Made by a program: the position numbers and the translations under genes. The notes under the pieces are model-generated. The model was not told the origin of the DNA and did not search any database. It saw only the letters and a program-made list of their open reading frames with translations. This document shows, piece after piece, positions 1 to 5,965 of a DNA stretch of 5,965 nt; the stretch's first letter is position 1; every line of letters starts with the position of its first letter. This DNA is from Nitrospirota bacterium (lineage in GTDB: Bacteria > Nitrospirota > UBA9217), in NCBI GenBank assembly GCA_021788515.1, contig JAJYKN010000099.1, positions 1-5,965 of the forward strand, written 5' to 3'.

Positions 1-10
1 CCACCTCTCC
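1..10 (-). tRNA. Partial tRNA-Ser (5' end only, cut by the window edge)
   Basis: Read on the minus strand, the last ten bases of the window are GGAGAGGTGG. This is identical to the first ten bases of the tRNA-Ser(GCU) gene at 1272-1361: the seven-base acceptor strand plus positions 8-10. It begins 20 nt after the tadA stop codon, in the same direction, in a cluster that already holds two tRNA-Ser genes. The rest, including the anticodon, lies outside the window, so the isoacceptor is unknown; GGA or CGA would complement the GCU and UGA genes present. The identification is an inference from a short match plus context. Confidence 0.65.
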
Positions 11-30
11 GAATTTTGACCTGAGAGCCT

Positions 31-504
31 CTATTTTTGCCTGAGCTTCTCAAAAAAGCCCTGAAGCATCAAGCGGCATTCAGCCTCGAGCACACCCGGC
101 GTAATCCGGTAGTTATGATTTAACCGTCCGTCCCGAACGACATCGTATACCGACCCGAGGGCGCCAGCCTTGGGGTCCCGGCATCCGTACACCAGCCGAT
201 CGACCCTTGCAAGCACCAAAGCGCCGGCGCACATGAGGCACGGCTCCAGGGTCACATACACCGTGGCATCCTGAAGCCTCCACCTGCCAAGGCGGGCCGA
301 AGCTTCGCGGACCACGAGAAGTTCTGCATGGGCCGCAGGGTCCTGCCAGGTCTCACGCATGTTATGCGCCGCAACGACACACTCCTGGTTGATGACCAGT
401 ACAGCCCCGACCGGGGTCTCGCCGATGGCAGCCGCCTTCTCCGCTTCGACCAGAGCCATGCGCATGAAATCTTCGTCGCTCTTTTGCCCCGGTCCCGTTT
501 TCAT
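31..504 (-). CDS. tadA: tRNA-specific adenosine deaminase TadA
   Basis: TadA is the zinc-dependent cytoplasmic deaminase that converts A34 to inosine in tRNA-Arg(ACG), so that one tRNA can read CGU, CGC and CGA. With the start at 504 the protein has 157 residues. The cytidine/deoxycytidylate deaminase zinc site is intact: HAE within DPAAHAE (His59, proton-shuttling Glu61) and PCLMC (Cys89, Cys92), preceded by ETPVGAVLV. The C-terminal part (GS-DV, NH, ECR..L..FF) follows the E. coli TadA pattern, as I remember it. The ATG at 504 is chosen because the upstream ATG at 558 would start inside the tRNA-Arg gene, and because SDEDFMRMAL aligns with the usual N-terminal helix. The ribosome binding site is weak (only a GGA close to the start). 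An ATG 13 codons further in (465) is a less likely alternative. The gene lies 42 nt behind tRNA-Arg(ACG), its own substrate, and is probably co-transcribed with it and with the partial tRNA-Ser that follows. Confidence 0.96.
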   Translation of the reverse strand: MKTGPGQKSDEDFMRMALVEAEKAAAIGETPVGAVLVINQECVVAAHNMRETWQDPAAHAELLVVREASARLGRWRLQDATVYVTLEPCLMCAGALVLARVDRLVYGCRDPKAGALGSVYDVVRDGRLNHNYRITPGVLEAECRLMLQGFFEKLRQK

Positions 505-546
505 GATCCGTTGATAGGAATGCGTCTCCGGACTTCGCAATGTAAA

Positions 547-623
547 TGGTGCGCCCAAGAGGATTCGAACCTCTGGCCTACGGATTCGTAGTCCGTTGCT
601 CTATCCAGCTGAGCTATGGGCGC
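547..623 (-). tRNA. tRNA-Arg(ACG), CCA encoded
   Basis: A complete cloverleaf reads on the minus strand. The acceptor arms GCGCCCA and TGGGCGC pair, the D arm is GCTC..GAGC, and the T arm AGAGG/CCTCT closes a TTCGAAT loop. The anticodon stem ACGGA/TCCGT closes the loop CTACGAA, giving anticodon ACG at 587-589. The discriminator is A and CCA is encoded at 547-549, for a total of 77 nt. The UACG context (U33-A34-C35-G36) is what TadA recognises, and tadA lies 42 nt downstream, so A34 is presumably modified to inosine. A terminator-like hairpin ends 9 nt before the 5' end of this tRNA. Confidence 0.98.
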
Positions 624-661
624 AAATAAAGTGCACAGATGCGCTCATTGCGCATCTGTGC
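624..661 (-). terminator. Rho-independent-type terminator after the DUF2155-like lipoprotein gene
   Basis: Positions 633-644 and 650-661 form a perfect 12-bp stem (minus-strand arm GCACAGATGCGC) with a 5-nt loop. On the minus strand the stem is followed by ACTTTATTT, a U-rich though interrupted tail. It begins 33 nt after the lipoprotein stop codon. The shape fits an intrinsic terminator for the upstream gene. However, the tail runs straight into the 5' end of tRNA-Arg, so a partly read-through terminator or an RNA-processing signal is also possible. No U tract follows on the plus strand. Confidence 0.72.
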
Positions 662-694
662 CTCATCGTGTGTGCTTCCGTTCGCCAGCCGGTA

Positions 695-1207
695 TTACTT
701 TGAGACTCCGCCAACGAGCAGAATGGCTATTTTTTCGTGCTCAAACGGATGCACGTCGGGGTGCATGGAATACAGCCAGCCCTTCCACTCCGGTTTTCCC
801 GGCTCCTCTATGACAACCTGGGCAGCGGGATTATTCGGTTTATCCGTTGCCGAGGTGATTTCCTTGTCAGTCATCCGGAAGTCCGGCAGGAACGCAAGTA
901 CCTTGATCTTCACCTTCGTCTTCGGAATTGCCAGGTCTGAACCCACGGCAACGGTGTATTCCTTCGAACCCTTGGTGGCCTTGTCCGTAACGGCTATTTT
1001 CACGGCTTTCCATTTGGCTTTCACGTCCTTGGGGACGACGACCGTCCGTTCCACCTTGGGCATACCAGGCGTTTCTGCAGGCGGCATGCCGCTTTCCATG
1101 CCAGGATGTCCCGGCGGCAACTGGGGCGTTGCTTCTTTCTTTTTGCATGCCCCAAATGAAACAGCTAGAATCAATACGACGATGATTATTCCGAGTTTCT
1201 TCAGCAT
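695..1207 (-). CDS. DUF2155-like lipoprotein, function unknown
   Basis: This is a 170-residue predicted lipoprotein. Residues 1-20 form a signal peptide (M-L-K-K, then a hydrophobic stretch) ending in the lipobox FGAC, with Cys21 as the lipidated residue. Lys at +2 favours outer-membrane sorting under the E. coli Lol rule. Residues 22-50 are a Lys- then Pro/Gly/Met-rich linker with three x-G-M units and one His. The folded part, from about 52 to 170, starts with KAKWKAVKIAVTDK. It contains the pattern LPDF.......ITS......NPAAQVVI.E.G...WKGWLYSMHPDVHPFEH, which I recognise as DUF2155 from memory; this family has no established function. A His-rich patch lies at the end (MHPDVHPFEH). The start is fixed by a perfect AAGGAGG ten nt upstream. 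The gene stands between tRNA-Ser(GCU) and tRNA-Arg(ACG), with a terminator-like hairpin behind it. A periplasmic or envelope location is likely; the role is unknown. The lipoprotein assignment is firm and the family assignment moderate. Confidence 0.82.
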   Translation of the reverse strand: MLKKLGIIIVVLILAVSFGACKKKEATPQLPPGHPGMESGMPPAETPGMPKVERTVVVPKDVKAKWKAVKIAVTDKATKGSKEYTVAVGSDLAIPKTKVKIKVLAFLPDFRMTDKEITSATDKPNNPAAQVVIEEPGKPEWKGWLYSMHPDVHPFEHEKIAILLVGGVSK

Positions 1208-1217
1208 TGTCCAATTC

Positions 1218-1224
1218 CCTCCTT
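1218..1224 (-). promoter_or_regulatory. Ribosome binding site of the DUF2155-like lipoprotein gene
   Basis: The minus strand reads AAGGAGG, a full match to the anti-Shine-Dalgarno complement, ending 10 nt before the ATG at 1207. It is the strongest ribosome binding site in the window and decides the start of this gene. It suggests the lipoprotein is translated independently of the tRNAs upstream. Confidence 0.85.
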
Positions 1225-1229
1225 AAACT

Positions 1230-1259
1230 ATTTTAAATCGGGTACGACCTGCCTTGCAC
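1230..1259 (-). promoter_or_regulatory. Possible promoter for the DUF2155-like lipoprotein gene
   Basis: In the 64-nt gap after tRNA-Ser(GCU), the minus strand holds TAAAAT at 1230-1235, which matches five of six bases of the sigma-70 -10 box. At an 18-nt spacing, GTGCAA (1254-1259) matches the -35 box in only three of six bases. The AT-rich patch is conspicuous, but the -35 is poor, so transcription may instead read through from the tRNA genes. This is a tentative call. Confidence 0.25.
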
Positions 1260-1271
1260 ATCCAGCTAAAA

Positions 1272-1361
1272 TGGCGGAGAGGCCGGGATTCGAACCCGGG
1301 GTGGAGTCACCCCCACAACTGCTTAGCAGGCAGCTGCCTTCAGCCGCTCGGCCACCTCTCC
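1272..1361 (-). tRNA. tRNA-Ser(GCU), CCA encoded
   Basis: A class II tRNA of 90 nt. The acceptor GGAGAGG pairs with CCTCTCC, the discriminator is G and CCA is encoded at 1272-1274. The anticodon stem GCTGC/GCAGT closes the loop CTGCTAA, giving anticodon GCU at 1325-1327 (reads AGU and AGC). The long variable arm GTGGGG-GTGA-CTCCAC is the main identity element for SerRS. The T arm is CCGGG-TTCGAAT-CCCGG. It lies 107 nt behind tRNA-Ser(UGA) in the same direction and 64 nt ahead of the lipoprotein gene. Confidence 0.98.
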
Positions 1362-1381
1362 GTGCAACGATAGTTCAAAGG

Positions 1382-1455
1382 ACTCAGTTCCGAGTTCAGC
1401 GCAGAATCGGTCCCGGCTTTTTCCGCCGCGCCGCACTCTGAACTTTTAACTCAGT
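1382..1455. repeat. Imperfect inverted repeat between the two tRNA-Ser genes
   Basis: The 18-nt arm at 1382-1399 (actcagttccgagttcag) and the arm at 1438-1455 are inverted copies matching at 14 of 18 positions, with 38 nt between them. The inner 7 bp (agttcag/ctgaact) are perfect. Seen as direct repeats, actcagt occurs at 1382-1388 and again at 1449-1455. No U tract follows, so it does not look like a normal terminator. It could be a relic of a small dispersed intergenic repeat or a structured spacer in the tRNA transcript. The rest of the 107-nt spacer shows nothing recognisable. Confidence 0.5.
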
Positions 1456-1468
1456 GCTTTACTATTTA

Positions 1469-1554
<86 letters not shown>

Positions 1555-1560
1555 GTTTCC

Positions 1561-1632
1561 ATTGCGGATTGCAGATTTCGAATTGCGGATTTTATGTTTT
1601 CAATCCGCATTCCGCAATCCGAAATCCGCAAT
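1561..1632. repeat. Imperfect palindromic repeat filling the serS/tRNA-Ser(UGA) gap
   Basis: Positions 1561-1591 and 1602-1632 are inverted copies with a 10-nt loop (1592-1601); about 26 of 31 positions pair. The outer 10 bp (attgcggatt) and inner 7 bp (gcggatt) are perfect. The arms are themselves built from repeated units of the type attgcggatt and gatttcg. One end abuts the TAA stop codon of serS with no gap, and the other ends 6 nt before tRNA-Ser(UGA). Without a U tract it is not a standard terminator. Units of this kind occur as dispersed intergenic repeats in many environmental bacteria, to my recollection. In this transcript it could stabilise the serS 3' end or expose the tRNA 5' end for processing. 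Confidence 0.85.
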
Positions 1633-2934
<1,302 letters not shown>

Positions 2935-2947
2935 TTACAGTATCATT

Positions 2948-2953
2948 CTCCTC
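2948..2953 (-). promoter_or_regulatory. Ribosome binding site of serS, with unusually long spacing
   Basis: The minus strand reads GAGGAG, 8 nt after the TPR lipoprotein stop codon. It is 13 nt from the serS ATG at 2934, longer than the usual 5-10 nt. Another ATG (2944-2946) lies just 1 nt after it and opens a three-codon frame, ATG ATA CTG TAA, whose stop directly abuts the serS start. Confidence 0.6.
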
Positions 2954-2961
2954 TTCTGTTG

Positions 2962-3750
2962 TCAATAACTTTTCTTGAGGATCCTGTTCTCGAGCGCCCT
3001 AATCTTGATCTGGATGGCCTCCGGATTCGGATAGACGGGCTCGATCTCTTTGTACAGCGCAAGGGCCTCGTTCAGCTTGTCGCCGAGCTCAAGACACTCG
3101 GCAAGGGCGAAGGTGGCCTTGATCGTGAGCTCCTTGTCCCCATTCTGTTCGAGCGCCTTTCGGTAAAATTGCTCCGACGCTTCCAGCTCGCCTTTCGAGA
3201 ACGCCGCCGTACCGAGCCTGAAGTACGCAAGCCGCGACTGAGCTCCTTCGGGAAACTCCGTAACCTGCCGCGTCCAGATCGCCCGGGCCTCTTCTATTTT
3301 GCCGATGCGGAACAGGCATTCGGCAAGACTGAAAAGGCTCTTTTCACGGACCTCCCGGTTCGAATATTCAGCGGCCTTGCGATATTCCCCGATGGCTCCA
3401 TTGTAGTCACTGTATCCCAGTTCATAAATCTGGGCGATATACCACTGGGCATAGGGCGCCATGTCGCGGCGCGGATAGGTCTTCAGAAGCAGCCGCAGGG
3501 TCTGGAGCGCCTTCTCGGTCTCCCCGAGATAGAGAAACTGCGTTACGCCGGCCCAGTAGAGCGCATCGTCCGCCTTCGGACTGTAGGGGTGCTCTTTGAC
3601 CAGTGAAAAATACATCTGGACCGCAGCCGGGTAATCACCGGCGTTCCAGCGCTTGGTCGCGTTTTCATAATCGTTGCTCGCGGCCTGGTCAAAAACATCG
3701 CATCCCGTGAGAAGGATTCCCAGCAGGAGAAGAACGAAGAACTTTTTCAT
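2962..3750 (-). CDS. TPR-repeat lipoprotein (BamD/YbgF-like architecture)
   Basis: A 262-residue predicted lipoprotein made almost entirely of tetratricopeptide repeats. Residues 1-16 are a signal peptide (MKKFF plus a Leu-rich stretch) ending in the lipobox LTGC, with Cys17 lipidated. Five to six TPR units follow, at roughly 28-58, 59-93, 98-131, 136-167, 173-203 and 209-241, then a basic C-terminal helix. Typical motifs are GDYPAAVQMY, GETEKALQTL, GKIEEARAIW and GELEASEQFY. TPR lipoproteins of this shape act as scaffolds in the envelope: BamD in outer-membrane protein assembly, CpoB/YbgF in the Tol-Pal system. Which of these, if any, applies cannot be read from the sequence; repeat similarity alone is not enough for a gene name. 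Asp at +2 would mean inner-membrane retention under the E. coli Lol rule. The ATG overlaps the gyrA stop as ATGA, and the nearest Shine-Dalgarno-like AGGA is 12 nt away, so translation is probably coupled to gyrA. Confidence 0.9.
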   Translation of the reverse strand: MKKFFVLLLLGILLTGCDVFDQAASNDYENATKRWNAGDYPAAVQMYFSLVKEHPYSPKADDALYWAGVTQFLYLGETEKALQTLRLLLKTYPRRDMAPYAQWYIAQIYELGYSDYNGAIGEYRKAAEYSNREVREKSLFSLAECLFRIGKIEEARAIWTRQVTEFPEGAQSRLAYFRLGTAAFSKGELEASEQFYRKALEQNGDKELTIKATFALAECLELGDKLNEALALYKEIEPVYPNPEAIQIKIRALENRILKKSY

Positions 3751-5965
3751 GACGCACTGATGTCCTGGCCGGCAGGGGGTTCAGAGACGTTCTTGTCCGT
3801 TACCATGTCTTTCTCGTCTTCGCGTTCCACCAGCTTGGCAAAACTGACCACTTTATCCGCCTCTTCGATGTCGAACAGACGAACGCCCTGCGTATTTCTG
3901 CCCTGGACCGAGATATCTTTGGCCCGGATGCGCAACACTTTACCGTTTGACGTGATAAGGATGATCTCATCTTCCTCGGAGACTTGCGCCATGCCGGTCA
4001 CTCGACCGTTCTTTTCCGTGATCTTGATCGTGATAATGCCCTTGCCGCCGCGGCCCTGGCTGCGATAGTCCTCGAGGGTGCTCCGCTTGCCGTAGCCTTT
4101 CTCGGTCACGGTTAGGATCGTGGAATCGTCGCGCACAATCTCCATGCCCACGACCTCGTTGCCCTCTTCAAGCCGGATGCCGATCACGCCCTTGCCAATG
4201 CGGCCGATCTCGCGCACATCGGTCTCGGAGAAGCGGATCGACAGGCCGTCCCGCGTGCCGAGAAACACGTCCCGCTTGCCGTCAGTGACTTCGGCCGAAA
4301 TGAGTTCGTCACCCTCTTCGAGCGTGATTGCGATGATGCCCGACGGACGGGGATGGCTGTAGGACTCAAGTTCCGTCTTCTTGATAATGCCCTTCTTTGT
4401 GGCCATGAGGATGAAATGATCGGGCGTGAACGCGCGGATCGGAAGCGCCGCGGTAACGCGCTCGTCCTGGCTGATCTGGATCAGGTTCACGATGGCTTTA
4501 CCCTTGGCCTGCCTGCTCGCTTCGGGGATCTGGTGCACCTTGAGCCAGTACACCCGGCCCTTGTTCGTAAAGAAGAGGATATAGCTGTGCGCCGTGGCGG
4601 TAAAGAGCCGCTCGACAAAGTCCTCTTCCTTGGTTTCCATGCCGATCTTGCCCTTGCCGCCGCGCTTCTGCGCCCGGTAGTTGGTGAGCACATTACGCTT
4701 GATATATCCCGCATGGGAGATCGTGATGACCATCTCCTCGTCCTTGATCAGGTCCTCGATGTCGATCTCCGAAGTTGCGGCGACGATCTCGGTCCTCCGG
4801 ACATCGCCGTATTCGGCCCTGATGGCAAGAAGCTCGTCCCTGATGATCTTCATCACCAGGGCGTCGCTTGCCAGGATCTCGTTCAGACGCGCGATTTCTT
4901 TCAGGACCTCTTCGTATTCGGAGATGATCTTGTCGCGCTCAAGACCCGTAAGCCGCTGGAGCCGCATTTCGAGGATGGCCTGGGCCTGGATCTCCGAAAG
5001 CTTGAACTCGCGCACCAGTCCCGTCTTTGCCTCCTCCGGGTTCGCCGACGCCTTGATCAAAGCGATGACGGCATCGAGATTATCGAGCGCGATCTTAAGG
5101 CCCAGGAGGATATGAGCGCGCTCCTCAGCTCTCTTGAGATCGTACTTGGTCCTTCTGACCACCACTTCCCGGCGATGCTGGATAAAGTTCGCCAGGAGCT
5201 TCTTCAGGTTCAGTACCCGCGGTTGGTTGTTCACGAGCGCCAGCATGATCACGCCGAAAGTGGACTGCATGGCCGTATGTTTGTAGAGCTGGTTCAGGAT
5301 CACCGTCGAGATCTCGCCTTTTTTGAGATCGATCGCGATCCGCATGCCTTCACGGTCGGACTCGTCGCGGATCTCGGAAATGCCGGTGATCTTCTTTTCC
5401 TGCACCAGTTCGGCGATCCGCTCCAGAAGCCGCGCCTTGTTCACCTGATAGGGGAGCTCGGTCACGATGATGCTCTCGCGGTCTCCCCTGCCTTCCTCAA
5501 TGACCGCCCGCGCACGCATTTGGACAATACCGCGGCCCGTCATGTAGGCCTGGCGGATTCCCTCGTAGCCGTGAATAAAGCCGGCCGTGGGAAAGTCCGG
5601 TCCCTTGATGGAACCCATGAGTTCCGGGATCGTGACCTCGGGATTGTCGATCATCATGACAAGGCCGTCGACAACCTCGGAAAGATTGTGGGGCGGGATG
5701 TTCGTGGCCATACCCACGGCAATACCCGCGGAGCCGTTGATCAGGAGGTTCGGCACCCGCGTCGGCAGCACCGAGGGCTCGACGGTGGTATCGTCGAAGT
5801 TGGGAGTAAAATCCACCGTCTCCTTGTCGATGTCCGCAAGCAGTTCTTCCGCTAATTTTGTGAGCCGCGCCTCGGTATACCGGTAGGCCGCGGCCGGATC
5901 GCCGTCCACGGAGCCGAAGTTTCCCTGTCCGTCGACCAGCGGGTAGCGCATGTTGAAATCCTGCG
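3747..5965 (-). CDS. gyrA: DNA gyrase subunit A (5' end outside the window)
   Basis: GyrA forms the A2B2 gyrase with GyrB, cuts and rejoins both DNA strands, and introduces negative supercoils using ATP. The reading frame stays open past the internal ATG at 5951 to the window edge (codons for Q-D-F-N), so about 93 N-terminal residues are missing, including the Ser83/Asp87 quinolone-resistance positions of E. coli numbering. Catalytic Tyr122 (AAYRYTEARL) is encoded at 5877-5879. Then come the winged-helix/tower domain (IPNLL-like PNLLINGSAGIAVGMATN, GPDFPT, PYQVNKARL), the coiled coil with the C-gate (QAQAILEMRLQRLTGLE) and the six-bladed C-terminal pinwheel. The GyrA box, which distinguishes gyrase from topoisomerase IV ParC, reads QKRGGKG at 4650-4670. 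A second box-like QGRGGKG lies at 4038-4058. The large insert before QAQAIL in E. coli GyrA is absent. The tail is short and mildly acidic. The stop codon overlaps the following lipoprotein start. Confidence 0.98.
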   Translation of the reverse strand, partial: QDFNMRYPLVDGQGNFGSVDGDPAAAYRYTEARLTKLAEELLADIDKETVDFTPNFDDTTVEPSVLPTRVPNLLINGSAGIAVGMATNIPPHNLSEVVDGLVMMIDNPEVTIPELMGSIKGPDFPTAGFIHGYEGIRQAYMTGRGIVQMRARAVIEEGRGDRESIIVTELPYQVNKARLLERIAELVQEKKITGISEIRDESDREGMRIAIDLKKGEISTVILNQLYKHTAMQSTFGVIMLALVNNQPRVLNLKKLLANFIQHRREVVVRRTKYDLKRAEERAHILLGLKIALDNLDAVIALIKASANPEEAKTGLVREFKLSEIQAQAILEMRLQRLTGLERDKIISEYEEVLKEIARLNEILASDALVMKIIRDELLAIRAEYGDVRRTEIVAATSEIDIEDLIKDEEMVITISHAGYIKRNVLTNYRAQKRGGKGKIGMETKEEDFVERLFTATAHSYILFFTNKGRVYWLKVHQIPEASRQAKGKAIVNLIQISQDERVTAALPIRAFTPDHFILMATKKGIIKKTELESYSHPRPSGIIAITLEEGDELISAEVTDGKRDVFLGTRDGLSIRFSETDVREIGRIGKGVIGIRLEEGNEVVGMEIVRDDSTILTVTEKGYGKRSTLEDYRSQGRGGKGIITIKITEKNGRVTGMAQVSEEDEIILITSNGKVLRIRAKDISVQGRNTQGVRLFDIEEADKVVSFAKLVEREDEKDMVTDKNVSEPPAGQDISAS

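Noticed and set aside
505..558. Longer tadA start at 558
   Set aside because: It would begin inside the tRNA-Arg gene and adds 18 residues not seen in the family. The ATG at 504 gives His59, Glu61, Cys89 and Cys92, close to the E. coli positions.
328..591. Plus-strand open frame ending WCAQEDSNLWPTDS
   Set aside because: The end is the antisense translation of tRNA-Arg(ACG) and the rest is antisense to tadA.
639..1226. 195-codon plus-strand open frame opposite the DUF2155-like lipoprotein
   Set aside because: The minus-strand gene has a signal peptide, lipobox, perfect ribosome binding site and terminator. The plus frame has none of these.
1561..1632. CRISPR array or intrinsic terminator at the serS 3' end
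   Set aside because: There are no regularly spaced identical repeats with unique spacers, and no U tract follows either arm.
2962..3750. Naming the TPR lipoprotein bamD
   Set aside because: TPR repeats plus a lipobox are not specific, Asp at +2 argues against outer-membrane location, and the locus next to gyrA is not diagnostic.
4353..5855. 500-codon plus-strand open frame opposite gyrA
   Set aside because: It is fully antisense to a certain gyrA with conserved motifs. Its composition (rich in Asp, His, Leu, Arg, Val) is that of a mirror frame, and no domain is recognisable.
3747..5965. ParC (topoisomerase IV subunit A) instead of GyrA
   Set aside because: An intact GyrA box (QKRGGKG) and a complete six-blade C-terminal domain are present, which ParC lacks.

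Overview
All genes in this window lie on the minus strand, so the transcription order runs from the right edge to the left: gyrA (its 5' end is outside the window), a TPR lipoprotein gene, serS, tRNA-Ser(UGA), tRNA-Ser(GCU), a DUF2155-like lipoprotein gene, tRNA-Arg(ACG), tadA, and at the left edge the first ten bases of what looks like a third tRNA-Ser. It is a compact, housekeeping-type bacterial region with no recognisable phage, IS, CRISPR or defence genes. No stretch longer than about 110 bases lacks a gene.

Two proteins with lipobox signal peptides, one a TPR protein and one of the DUF2155 type, point to a Gram-negative bacterium. The three complete tRNA genes all encode their CCA end, and base composition is moderately GC-rich by eye. 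The DUF2155-like lipoprotein and the gyrA-TPR-serS order remind me of Deltaproteobacteria-type lineages (Desulfobacterota, Geobacter-like) or possibly Nitrospirota. This placement rests on memory and is weak.

Region by region: 3747-5965 is most of DNA gyrase subunit A, from just before the catalytic tyrosine to the C-terminus. It overlaps the TPR lipoprotein gene (2962-3750) by 4 nt, and serS (1633-2934) follows 27 nt later, so these three are probably co-transcribed. An imperfect palindrome (1561-1632) fills the gap from the serS stop codon to tRNA-Ser(UGA) (1469-1554). A second, weaker palindrome (1382-1455) lies between the two tRNA-Ser genes. The DUF2155-like lipoprotein (695-1207) has a strong Shine-Dalgarno and is followed by a 12-bp terminator-like hairpin. 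That hairpin stands only 9 nt in front of tRNA-Arg(ACG) (547-623). tadA (31-504) starts 42 nt after the tRNA.

The main theme is decoding. Seryl-tRNA synthetase sits beside two, probably three, of its tRNA substrates. The wobble deaminase TadA sits directly behind tRNA-Arg(ACG), its established bacterial substrate, whose A34 it converts to inosine. I found no convincing undescribed system. The points most worth following are the enzyme-substrate pairings, the palindromic repeats placed exactly between tRNA and protein genes, the unclear source of transcription for tRNA-Arg-tadA, and the uncharacterised lipoprotein.
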